From: Lethocerus indicus
Taxonomy: Eukaryota; Arthropoda; Insecta; Hemiptera; Belostomatidae
Length of the DNA stretch: 64,000 nt
Assembly (NCBI GenBank): GCA_019843655.1
Contig: JACDQD010000006.1
Location: 18,060,246 to 18,124,245, forward strand
Direction of reading: 5' to 3'
Shown here: positions 49,201-61,200 of the stretch, in pieces
How positions within the stretch are numbered: position 1 is the stretch's first letter
How the letters are laid out: each line of letters begins with the position of its first letter
Position numbers and translations under genes: made by a program
The notes under the pieces: generated by a model
Database searches by the model: none
Told to the model about the DNA's origin: nothing
Seen by the model: the letters and a program-made list of their open reading frames with translations, nothing else

Positions 49201-52200
49201 ACAACAGTCTCCTTTTCCTTTTTTTAAACGCCAGTATCAAATTTCAACACAATTCTGTTTACACAGCAAAAAAATTCATTTCCTCCTTGTTGGCAATTAC
49301 GAATTATTCAAGTCTTGCTATTACGGAATCCCTTATCAAATAATTATATCTTTGTCTTCCTTTTAATTAGGACTGGAATGGAAGTTTGGTGAGTCAACTT
49401 GCCGACGAATGGAACTGGGCAATGTGGATGTTATCAGTAGGGAGCGGAACCCAAATGGCACTCGTATTAAAAGTATTTTCCATATAATAATTAAACGAAT
49501 ATTTAATTGAGGTTTCTATTTGATAATCCTATGAAATCATAGATAAAATTTTATCGTGTTTTATCGTGCCAAATATAATTTGATATATGAATTTAACTAA
49601 CGAATTAAAAAAAACATGAAATTTCACCCGAGTGGAAAACATATATATGTTGCTCATTCACATTTATAATAGTTTAAAATATCAGCTATAAAATCGAGGG
49701 AGCCAATCGTTTTTTAAAGATCATTAAGTAATTAATTATTTAATTTTGAATGCCGTCCAATAAGCACAACAAATGTGTGAGTGCAACATAGGCTGCAATC
49801 TTTGTTAGCCGCGCAATGTTGGTACATCACACGGCGCTGGCTGATACCAAGCCCGCGGATCTCCCGTGCCGTACGGTTCACTCTATACGGCGCCTGAAAT
49901 GTTCACTCCCACCAGTCGGACTTACATTTTTTCCTTAATTTTGGTCGTTATGATGAAAATAATTTGGATTTGAATCTTTACAAATCCAATCTGGGTTTCT
50001 ATTTGATAAGGAAACGCATTCATTAGGCCTCTGTGTGCTGAATCGAATTTTTGTTACCAACAGTAGATTGAATTTCTACTTGGGATGAATCAAATTTTGT
50101 TTCCCTCGTGTACGTATAGGGACATTTAACAGTTATAATGGCAAAATGTTTTCCCCGGATATAATAATGCAGGATAAATTTTAAGATTTTAATATTCTAA
50201 CCAGAATTGTTGAGTAGCTTTAAAACGTGGTAGGATTGATAAACGCGTAATTTATTGATTTGCTTTAACATAAAAGTAAAACGAATTCATGATACTTTTT
50301 ATATGTGTTCGTTACATTTCTATTGCTCTTCCTCCTAAATGGCTCCAAGTAATAAAAAAAATTAATGAAATAATATGGCTCGGGTAGAGAGTCCATTTCC
50401 TTGGCCCTGAATGGGACTCCCGAAGTAGTAAACCGACAGTCATTAAACTTGAGAATCGTTAAACTTTTGTGTATATTGCTTGAAGCTTCCCCACCGTCTG
50501 GAGATAACTTTCACTGTTAATCAATAATAATGACGGAGTTGTAATGGGCGGGAAGGGAGATTCGTCCGCTTTTCCCTCATCTCCCGCTTTCAATCAGGGT
50601 AAATCCTTTATTCGGAGATTCGAGATGACGAGAAGAAAGGGACGGCTTGTTTTAGACCTCCATTCCTTCGGTCAATTCCCCGGTAAATTCGGAAACAACC
50701 AGTTGAAAATGATTTCCTTTATTCTGAACAAAGATTACAAACTATACATCGAGATCCATCTCAGTGCTTGTCTTCCGACCTCAAATTGCAATGTCGCTCT
50801 TAGGTTTCGAAATATCACTTCAGATTAATTTTACGCCCAAGACAGAGTATTATCATATACTCTACTATTTGATCATATAGCAAATCTATCGTAAGCCGAA
50901 AGTATAATGCAGATATTGTTTATAGATTAAGAGATTTTGGAGTATGTTGGCGTGTGTAATATAAACACTGCCGACTAACGACTATTCGCAATTACCCGAT
51001 CTAACAAGCGGATGTAAAAGTAGAAAAATCGATGAGTTGTTGGTGTCAGTGAAGAAATCTAAAAGAAAGATACAGATAAAATACAAAAATTTATTTTCGG
51101 CGCCTCCACCTGGTGAAATGCAAATTGCGAGAACATCAGTTTCGTTTGCAGCAGTCAGTTAAGTGTCGAAACGAAAAGCGAAGTCTCGAGGACCAGTTCA
51201 TTAAAAACACTTATTTTTGAAAATGTTACGGTGGGATCTGCCGGCGGGGCGCTTTTTCCCACCGTGTTGGTGGTGTGGTGGGGTGGACGAACGATTCTGA
51301 TTAAATTTTCACTTATTTATAGGCGCAATAAAAGCGTATGCCAAATAATACGGCGTTGGCGCAATGCCCCGGGAGATAACTGTGCCCCGGCCCAGGGCTC
51401 GTCTTCTAAAGGGAAATGACCGCAAAATATTAACGTTCTATTAAACATCTCAGCCTTTATCCTACACCAGAGGAGGGAGGGTATACGAACAAATAGCGAT
51501 ATTTCACTGGAGAAAATCTGGATCGACTTTCTCCCCCTGTTTCTGTTTATTTTAATCAGGTTGGGTTTGTCGACCTCTCGAACTCTTTCTGGACAAATAT
51601 CTCAACTATAAGAGATTGAAGGAAATTTCCATTAAAAAAGGAAATTGCATTCATAATGCAATTGTTTAATGAATATTGTCGCGAACTTGTTTTCATTTCC
51701 ATTGGGATTAAGACAATCATAACAATTTAAACTTACATAACTGAAGATTGTATATCTAAAGGGTATGTCAAATAAAATATTAATATATTACAAGTTTAAA
51801 AATTGAAATTTCGAGATAGATTTCGGATTGAGTCGGGTTTTTCATCAAAGGTAGCTGGGGGTCGGCCTTTGTTTTCCCGTAATTGTTTAGTACACCGGGC
51901 CTTTGTTTCGGTCACATGTAAGCCGTTTGTTATATTTTATGAGCACAATAAATTGTGGACAGCTTTCAGGGTCCAGTCTGCCCGCCCCTGAAGCCAGATT
52001 TTCACTCTTTACTTTGCTGCTTTACTTTTTTTGTCGTCCCGTCATAAAACATTCGGCCTTCCCTTGAATCCGGCCCGCTCTCTTATCTGAGATTTATTTA
52101 ATTATATCGGCGTTATTATAGATCTTAGACACGAAATAAACGAATTTTAAGATAAACTATCGCTGAATATTAATGGCTTTCCGTATGGGGCCATTTATTC

Positions 52201-52882
52201 ACCGAGAATTTCCTCCAATAGGTTTAGTTTAACTGAAGACGGCGGATATAGAAAAATGTCTAGTTGGAAATTTCTGTATGTCTTGGTCTCTGTTTTACGG
52301 GTTCGAATAATGTAAAGACTGTCCACCAACATTGTTTCAAGGTTCCTCTCGTTTGTAATATTCCGTCAGTAACCCACTTACGCACCGGTCGGTTTTCGAA
52401 ACCTCTTTTCAGCCGCATCATGACACCAAAGGGCTACACATTTTAATGACATTGCACTTTAAACACTCACCATCGTTAGTAGATTCGTTTTACCATTAAT
52501 AGGTTTGAAAGCATGTTCTCTCTACCTTGTACCATGGTAATTTAAATTTGATTAAATTCCGGGAATGCGCAGGATTCTAGACAATGCTCAATTTCGATAG
52601 ATATGTCTATAGAAAATTAGCTCGTTCTTCTTATTTTTCCCTTACATAATTTTAAAGGCCGTATTTTTTTCTCCGAATTTGTTTTTCGCGCAAACGTGCT
52701 AATTGCCCCAAATGCGCGAGGGTCGTAATTTCATTTCATCGATTGTTTGAATCAGGAATACAATTAATATATTATATTACTGTTCGTTATGTACAATTAA
52801 CCATAATTTAAAAAAACTTCCTTTTATCTGATGAATGTTCATGATACATGCAGACGACCAAATACCAATATTTCCAGTTGAG
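46251..52882. other. Intergenic or intronic, no gene recognised
   Basis: A polypyrimidine-rich block lies at about 47440-47560. 48969-49027 is a degenerate minus-orientation copy of the fold-back core (CTGAAGATGGGGAGCATC, then GACCAAACCAGCAAGAGGAG). G+C-richer blocks sit at about 47380-47720, 49800-49930, 50370-50700, 51110-51420 and 51840-52080. None has a recognisable exon. Confidence 0.4.
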
Positions 52883-53548
52883 CATACCTGTTTTGTGGTA
52901 TGCGAGGGGTTGGAATATCGTACATTTCGTGTATTTCTGTCTCCTCTAGCTTTCATTTGTTAGACCGGTTTCGGCTGCTCGCCATCTTCAGTAGTGGCGT
53001 TAGTCACTTCTGGCACTTTGGATGTTTTTTAGGCATCCTCACTGCACTGTCACTGTCACTTGTATTGTGTTAATCGGCTGAAGTCTTTGTCGGATTATCG
53101 GTCAAATATATATTTAATCACACAGCTAGAGGAGACAGAAAATGTACGGTAAAATATTTTATAAATAATATATTAAAATAATGCATTAATAAGCATCTAA
53201 AGTTTTAATATATCAGTATGTTTATATATTTTTATATATTTTATATTTATTTTAATATTTTTAACACTATTAAAACGCGTAGTGTATTCAGTTTAATGCG
53301 CTACTAGTTTCAATGGTACGGCGCACCTAATACTAGCCCGCAACGAAGGTATGTCTTATATTTTAGTATTAGCGCCTTACATATAGCGCCTTATAGTATA
53401 AGTGACAGTGACAGTGGAGTGAGGATGCCCAGAAAACGTCCAACGTGCCAAAAGTGACTAACACCCCTACTGAAGATGGCGAGCAGTCGAAACCGGTCTA
53501 TCAAAAGACCAAACCAGCGACAGGAGGCAGAAACACATGAAATTTACG
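52883..53548. mobile_element. Second inverted pair of the fold-back family
   Basis: The left part (52883-53150) carries ATACCTGTTTTGTGG, GACCGGTTTCGGCTGCTCGC and CACTGCACTGTCACTGTCAC. The right part (53400-53548) carries the same blocks inverted (AGTGACAGTGACAGTG, CTGAAGATGGCGAGCAGTCG, GACCAAACCAGCGACAGGAG). Between them lies about 250 bases of very AT-rich DNA. It shares ends and core with 14718-15990 but lacks the 70-bp repeats. No coding capacity seen. Confidence 0.7.
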
Positions 53549-56500
53549 TCAATATTTCCCTCCGGTAATAAATCCGGGTCGATAATGAAGAATCTGTTTT
53601 TAGTTGGGGCGTCGTTGAAAACTTGGGGGTCCAGTTATAAGTTTTCGTTCCATATCTCTTTCGGAACTGCCGACCTTCCGGTAATTGACGCACATTAAAC
53701 TCTGAATTCAGGAGCCAAAATGTAGTTTGCGCTGGGCGATTAATGAAGGCTAAAGACTCTCTTAATCTTGTTTAAGCGATCTAAACCGGTTATAACTAAA
53801 GTGGTGTTCAACTGATAGAAGTGGAAGAGAACTCAATCGGAGTGGCCGGGTAGGGCCCGGCTCTCCCTAATCTCTTGTTGGTTTAACTCTCCGCTCGCTC
53901 CTCAAATAATGTCCAACCCCAGTTAACGTTTTTTGTAAGCCGCGATCATAATCTTCTTGATATGTCTACTAGTTTAAAACAATTTACCCTACGGCTTGAA
54001 TGCGTTTAAGTGAACCGCCGAGAAGCATCAATCAGTCGAGTGTGACAAATTATATCAGTACATGGTACGAGACTTCTATTATTTCATCTAAAGGAAATGT
54101 TTTATAAGCTTATAACCGGTAAATGTTTTATAAACTTTAATCAATGATGTAATTTAATCTCTAGTAATAAATGTAATGCACAATATCCCTCTACTTTAAG
54201 AGCCTCAATGTAGGAGGATGTCGTGTAACAGTGAATATAAGCTGATACTTCAATCATAAGCTAGTAATTAGTTTGACTCTTGAATTTTTGACTCAAACTA
54301 CGGCATCGTACCGCGGTGGGGATGTCCATTGAGGATCCAGAGTAATCATGTTGATTCGTTCACGTGTATTGGGTTTAATCGCGGTCGAAATAAATTGACT
54401 AACTTTTATTCTCCCAGTCGAGTGTTTACTGTTTAAAGAGGGACGACCAGTTCATTCCATTTAGCTATTAGAGAAAGTTTCTGGTCGAGGGCAAATGAGT
54501 CTCTGTTGTAATAAGCGATGGCTTTATTCCAGGGCCTGATTATACGGGCCAGATATGGAACAGGGCCAACATCCGCTCCTCGCCCAATCCTCCCTCACCC
54601 AAATCATTTCCTACTTATTCCGGGCTTTGTTCGGTCCTCTCCACTGGGGGAATTTTTCGAAATGGCCGTTGCCGAAAACCGCTTTTTAATGTGGTTCGAA
54701 TTGTGTTGGGTCTCGCGGCAATAATAACCCAGGACAACAAATAAACAAATGAAAACCCCTTCGGAAAAATAAATACCGTAGCGTACCCACCGTACCGTAG
54801 TTGCGAAATATATTTAATGCATCCCATCCTCTATAAAACGTACAATATAATAATTATTACTCATTTGTATCGATTCCGTACAACCGGTATGAATGAAAGA
54901 AATGCAGTGTAATAAATAATTGCGTAATAAATGTATCGGTTGATATCGACCATTACAATATATCTTGCGGTATAGTCGGGCGCATTAGGAAGTGACGCGT
55001 TCCGGTGGAGCCGGCCCCGAACCCAATACCGATCCCGCGTTGTTATAACCGGATAAGACCTCATACCGATTTTCTGGGTAAGCCATTAAATCAACGGCAC
55101 GGCCTATTCCGGTAGGGTGCCTTCGGTAAGCCCCCTAAATCAATAGCGTGCAGCGCTCGCGCTCCCAAAACCAGATAGAGTTGTCGCATCAGCCAAGCGT
55201 ATGCCCTTACGCGGCGGCCATTATTACGCGAGCTGGAATCATTTTAACAAGTGTAGAGATCAGAAAATAAATGAAATCCCGGTCAGTCGGGGGCCGGCGC
55301 ATTAACATTCAATCAGCGGAAAACCAATCAGGTCACCCCCGGCCCCGGTACCCCTACTCTCGCCAATAACTGCGGAAATGCGACCCAACGGTAATCGCTA
55401 ATGTTCAGATTTAACGCTATGCAGCCGGCCCTATATCTCCTTTATTTTTTTAATTTCTCTCGGAAATTCGAAAAACGATGTTAATAGGACTGTTGAACGA
55501 TTTTGGCCCATCATTTCTAAAATCCGAACGTTATCCGATTGAACGTCCAAAATATATTCAATGTAAATGATCGGTTTATATTCGAAAATTGTTAATTTTA
55601 GGTTACAGCGCAATATTTTGTTATCTCTTTATTATAAGGTTATAATCTGCAGTTATATTCTACGACGTTCTTATAAATTAGACAATGCTATTAACATAGT
55701 TGGTAAATAACCACCAAGAATACCACGAGGAATTATGCGGTGGGAGACGTAACGTCATCAAATAAACGATGAGCTCTTACCATTGATTTATTCAAACATT
55801 TGCATTCAATTAATCATTCATTGAAAGCTTCATTTCTTAGTCTAATCTGTGCGACCGGTCAGATACCAACAATTATTGTTCATTGACACCGAAAAAAGAA
55901 GGGGACGGTTTCAACACTAGGACAGTCATCCTTCCAATATCCCAAAACCGTTTTAACTAAGACGAAATAGGCGAAAGGAGACTGAAAATTGGAAGAATAC
56001 TGATATTCGAATCCCACTGAATGAATGAAATAATTTCTATTTCCGAGTAGTAGCATGAATCTGAGAGGTAGGTGCCAGGAACGTTGTAAGAAGTAGAATT
56101 AAATGTCCGATATCGGGTAGAGATGTTTGCAGTAACTGGGCGCTTCGGTTGACCGGGCTGGCATAAAGGGATGCTGGTGATGCTCATGTCTATTCGGGTT
56201 GTGGCTGTTGACCGGCGCTCACGGCTCGCGGCTCGTGGCTCGTGGCTCGTGGCTCGCGGTTCGTGGCTCACGCCCAGTCTCACAATGAGCTCCCCCCGGC
56301 TCAAATCAGCTTACTGTCTCCATCTGGGCCCACCATACACCGCACACAGTTCCATACACTTTGCTCCATTACGCCTAACACTCCGGACCTCATCAAGCGA
56401 CGGATATTGCCTCCGACTCGAGCATTCCGGATATCCTATTGGCGATTATGAGAATTAGTGGTTTTCATTAATGGTAAATTACTCGAAGATATTCTTATGA

Positions 56501-57795
56501 GCAGCGCTAAAATACATTGAACAGTATGTACAAAAATAAACAAACAAATTAAAAACTGTAAACCCCTGTATTACGAGCCTGGATATTTTTGTGGATCATC
56601 GACATTTTTCTATATATATTTGTAGTATATATTGCAACTAGTTTCGTCGCTAGATGGAGATGGCGTTATTTGTATTTTTACGCGTATTTACATCTTCGAA
56701 CCTATTCTGAAATGTTTATTACATACCAATTATTCGTCGTGCGTACCGAAAAATGCACGACTTAAATGTGCACACACCCAAAGGTGAGAAGAATCCGCAA
56801 TTATTTAGTTGCCAACCCAATATATGCACTTTTGAATGATCCATATTGCTGACGGAATTTGGCTAGTAATGGACGAACGATTCTGGCTGAACAAAAAAAC
56901 GCGATAGTACCTTCAAATAAAGAAGTGAAAACTAAAACGGAGAGATAAAATCAGACGCCTATTACTGCTTTTGCATTGTGTTCATCATTGGAACCGATTA
57001 ACTGTCTCGTCTAAATTTTAATATTATGAAAAAGAAAGATGAAATATAATTGAGTTAGGAATTAACGAAGGTTATGAATCGACGAATCAACTAGCTTACA
57101 GGTCTTTATATATACGCGCTGGATTATATCGGCTGCCGTTTGTAAAACAAACTGGAAAAATTTTGTTGGCGAGGTCCGTTTTGTTATTGCAGGACTCCGG
57201 TGCTGCACTGAGCGGTAGGCAGTGGTGTAAAGCGCGAGGTCGTGGGTGAGGGGGTGAGGGGGCCGCCTCCAGCATTGTCTATTGTCAAGGCTGGCGGCAG
57301 AATTCAGTAATATATCTCCTCCCGTTCGCCGTCTCCCCGCCGCTCAAGTGCAGATCACATACAGCGGTCAATTATTTCGGAGGCCGGTCACCTTCGCCCA
57401 AAAATTGACAATTGACCCGCTATATTCTGAGCGGTGGCCGACGCTATTTTCGCCATGACTCCGACTTGCGGGGGACAAATACCCCACCCTCGTGTTTTGG
57501 GGGATGAAAATCTTGCTCGGTCCTGGGAATGCGGTGATATACGGCGGTGCCGATGGGCATCGCGCTGCTCCCTTACATTAGCATCTAAATGGAGGACCGC
57601 TCCCCGACCTACAAAAGATTGGATTTCGTCGGTGGATTTTTGGGGGCTCACAGGAGGGGGGTGGTTCCCGATATTGAGCACCCTATTGCCGTAGTTTCCC
57701 ATTCGCATCATACACATATTATGAACCGTTTTCTCTCCCTGTTTATTCAACTTGTAGTCGGCAGTGTTACTGCCGTGGATGGAAATAAAATTTAA

Positions 57796-57800
<5 letters not shown>
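53549..57800. other. Intergenic or intronic, no gene recognised
   Basis: G+C-richer, CpG-containing blocks at about 53560-53900, 54500-54720, 54960-55440, 56110-56460 and 57180-57700 alternate with AT-rich DNA. The last has Sox-like cores (ATTGTC and ATTGT repeats at about 57273-57287). No splice-supported exon was found. Confidence 0.4.
56217..56272 (+). repeat. 7-bp tandem repeat, eight units
   Basis: Eight consecutive units of GCTCGTG or close variants (GCTCACG, GCTCGCG, GTTCGTG). The short period gives repetitive open frames on both strands that are not evidence of a gene. Confidence 0.9.

Positions 57801-57852
<52 letters not shown>
57801..57852. repeat. (TA)n microsatellite flanking the left SINE head
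   Basis: About 26 uninterrupted TA units that end directly at the left tRNA-like module. Confidence 0.95.
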
Positions 57853-57854
<2 letters not shown>

Positions 57855-57944
57855 AATTGGTAAAGGAATGAAAATTCGGTTCGCCACCGTGAATCGAACC
57901 CGCTTCAATGCCACGCCCTTCCAACCGCTAAACTATGCAGGACC
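57853..57944 (-). mobile_element. tRNA-derived SINE, left (minus-strand) copy
   Basis: Read on the minus strand, an A box TAGTTTAGCGG (57925-57935) fits the consensus TRGYNNARNNG. It is followed by a B box GGTTCGATTCA (57890-57900), which fits GGTTCGANTCC at ten of eleven positions, with spacing as in a tRNA gene. A short unique tail (GAATTTTCATTCCTTTACCA) then runs into the (TA)n tract. No full cloverleaf is evident, so it is a SINE head rather than a working tRNA. Confidence 0.75.
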
Positions 57945-58012
57945 CCAATCACAGGTGACTTCGGAATTTCCCTTCAATTACTCCTTTTCCCGGAATCCAC
58001 ACTCATTATGTA

Positions 58013-58122
58013 TGGGCATATCGCCGCTGGTTAGAAGGGCGCAGCGTTGAAACGTCGATCCGGGTTCGAATCGTGGTGGCGGACACAATTTTAATTCATT
58101 TACTAATTTGATTATATATAAA
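58013..58122 (+). mobile_element. tRNA-derived SINE, right (plus-strand) copy
   Basis: This is the inverted partner of the module at 57853-57944: GGTTAGAAGGGCG, B box GGTTCGAATCG (58063-58073), GTGGTGGCG and the tail AATTTTAATTCATTTACTAA all align with it. The A box is less perfect. It leads through about 70 bases to a second (TA)n tract. Confidence 0.75.
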
Positions 58123-58188
58123 TTAAATTATACTCGGCTACATGTGTGTAATCTAACGTGGCTCTAGCACACGCATTAGATTGTTATT

Positions 58189-58193
<5 letters not shown>

Positions 58194-58239
<46 letters not shown>
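58194..58239. repeat. (TA)n microsatellite after the right SINE head
   Basis: About 22 uninterrupted TA units. Confidence 0.95.
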
Positions 58240-58244
<5 letters not shown>

Positions 58245-61200
58245 GGGTTTAATATATAGTGTTCTATACCGTACGTAGATCGATTGCTTATCGCTTTTTA
58301 ATTTCTCTTTCACTAGAAAAAATAATATTTCACTCTAAGTAAGACTACGTGGTCTACGAACTGAATTATTTTGAGGTAAATGAGTACTACGCTCTTGAGA
58401 ACTTCTTCCTTGCGGAAACTCTATTATAAGCTTTGAAGATTTTTCAAGGTTTTAAGCTTTGAAGGGTAGTGTAATTGGGACTGGAAAAAGAGGCAAATAT
58501 GGCCTGTTGTATTTTTCTTTAAATTTTCTTAAACATTTTTTAAAGCGTTTTTTCCTATTTATTCATTATTTCATTCGCATATAACAACAATTAGGTACGT
58601 TTTTCGACTAAATCTTGTGTTAATAGTTGGTTGGAATTGATTTATTAAAACCTATAATAAAACGAGTACACACTTTAAATTGACATCTCGTGACTAGTAA
58701 CACAAATTTAATTGGGTGTCAGAAACCGCAATACAACAGCAAACAAAAATTGAGTAAGTTTAACTAAGCTTCTGAAATTGTAGTACCTAGAGTAAGTACT
58801 GACCACCTGGTAAATTAGCGTTGAAACTCGAGCTGTATTGGGATTGGAAGGACAATTGATCACGTGATTCCACTTCCCTTTGATCATATGATGTCCTTAA
58901 CGAGGCTGAGACAACTTGAAATGTGCAGAACTGGTACAACTTGGAATCATGTTATGCCGATGTACGGACCTTCGTTATAATAAAATTCATTTTTGCAGTA
59001 ACGACAACGTATTTGAACCCCGTTAATAAAAATACATTAACGAATGATTTGATTCCCACAGAATCGTTGTAAAAAACTAGTAAAGTACATAGTAATGTAT
59101 TTATTTCTTATGTCGGCAGGTCATAAAGCTGCCTCTTATTAAAAGACACGAAATTAATTCTTGAATATATTTCTGTATTTAATAAATTTGACCTTATGTT
59201 AAATACTACTCCTTATTAAATTTAATGTCTAATGGCGGACTATGTTCATCATCATTTTAGCTAAGGATAATTAAAATTTTCAAATCAGGAGGATCATTGC
59301 ATCTATGAGTTTATTATTCGTGCTATCCGGGCCATTAGTGAACCTAATTATGCGGGTCACTACGCGGTAATGATATTTCAATCGCCCCGTTCTCTCAATC
59401 CCTTTGTGGAATTTTGAAATTAGTATGTACGATGAATAGTTTATATTCTCTAATTAATATTAGTTTATTTAATAGTTAATGAGTTTATCAATTCCCATTT
59501 CAATATATTCTACTGATTACAGTTTTTGATGCTACTTATGATTTTCCGAAGAGTGACAAAAGTAAACATACTTTAAACTAACTAGTCCCTGGCGGATTTT
59601 TCATAGGTCCGTTTTTTCGAAGTTTTCACGTTGTATGATGTAAATCGGGCGTTGAACTGACAGTTAGGATACATGGAATAATTATCGTGGACTCCCTCGA
59701 GCCCAATAATATTTGGTTTTCATGAAAATCCAAATTACGGATTCCGGGAACGAAACAAGCTCCCCGCGAACCGGAGATTCTTAATTCAGATTTGCACTAC
59801 GAAAACTGAATATTAATCAACGAAAACACTACATCTTGGCAACGTGTTCCACCCCAGCGCCGGTAGTTTATGGCTAAAAGGCGGAACCGGACAGCTTTCA
59901 TTAAATTATGCCGACTGCCGTAATGTAATTTCTTTTCTGCAGGCGCAATTACTTACTCGGCCAAAGGTGTCGAATTAATCGGAATTTTTTCCTCTCCTCA
60001 GACTAGTTTTAATAAATAGATATCGTTGTCCTAGTTCAGGCTTTTTCAGGAATGGGGAGGGCTGCAAATATGTCTCGGCATTTGGCCTACTCAAGTCGCT
60101 TTCACAAATTGGCAAAACGTCGAATCGACGTAGATCATTATTCCGCCGGGCCTTGGGTGGAATCAACCAAAAATCAGTTGGACCGTACATTTGCCAGCTG
60201 GATAAGCGTATGCTCCCCAAAATTATGCGCCCGCCATACCGCTATAAATTATATCAGAATTCTACAGTTTATAATAGTCGGGTTATTTTAGTTTGCCAAA
60301 TTTTCGCCTGATTAAATTATAATCTTAATTTTAATATATCAGTCTATATCTCAAGTGATTCTCTCTTATTTATTTTCAAATTTCTATTTGTCTATGTCTA
60401 TTTTAAATTTGCGGATTGATAAGGAAATTTGTAGTCACAACAATTCGATAGGTCTTCCTTCACGTAATTCTCTAACTGAATCTTTCATTCTTCTTTCAAC
60501 TTGACCTCACGAAATCTAAGATAGTTAGTGAATCTTCTAAAATAAACTTTCATAAAACCATAATAAAATCGTCAACATGACCATTACACAAAATCTCAAT
60601 TTACTGCTTAGACGCAATGACAGGTATCCCGAAACACACTGAAATAGTAGGGTTAGTACCGATGGAGTTTCTACCGAAAATTGCCATAAACATCTCAAAG
60701 AAGAAATGGCAAGAGGTAAGAGAGTAGAGGATGACATATTATCTCAGAGCCTAGAGGACCGCATTTTTATTACATGTCAGCATCATTTCATCCAGTAGCA
60801 TATAGAGCCGTACTATGAGATATATTCGAAATAGTGCTGCCAGAAGTGTTCTGAATGTCTGCAGCAATTTTTTGAAAGTGAGAGTGTACGACAAGTGAAG
60901 TGACAGTTTGAAATAAGTATTCTAGGGACATTTTCACCCAATACAAACAACGTATTATTGTAACTATTCGAGTAAAGTAACTATACCGTACTTTCGACTC
61001 GTTGTTTTAATGTCACATACTTTGAAAGAATCACTGCAAAAATGTCAAGAAATACTGCTGTAGGGCACCGCTTCTATGATCCGGAGGGGATACAGGAACG
61101 AGGCCTGTTATCGGTGAATATTGGAAGCTGTTGTCTGCAAATATGAAATTAATTATATCCGGGAGTTACCCGAATTCGGTTACATCCGAATCGATTCCGG

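Noticed and set aside
56171..56458. Open frames with RGSWL or HEPRA repeats
   Set aside because: Produced by the 7-bp tandem repeat, not by a coding gene.
57890..58073. Functional tRNA genes
   Set aside because: A and B boxes are present, but a full cloverleaf and terminator are not evident, and the two copies share non-tRNA tails; a SINE origin fits better.
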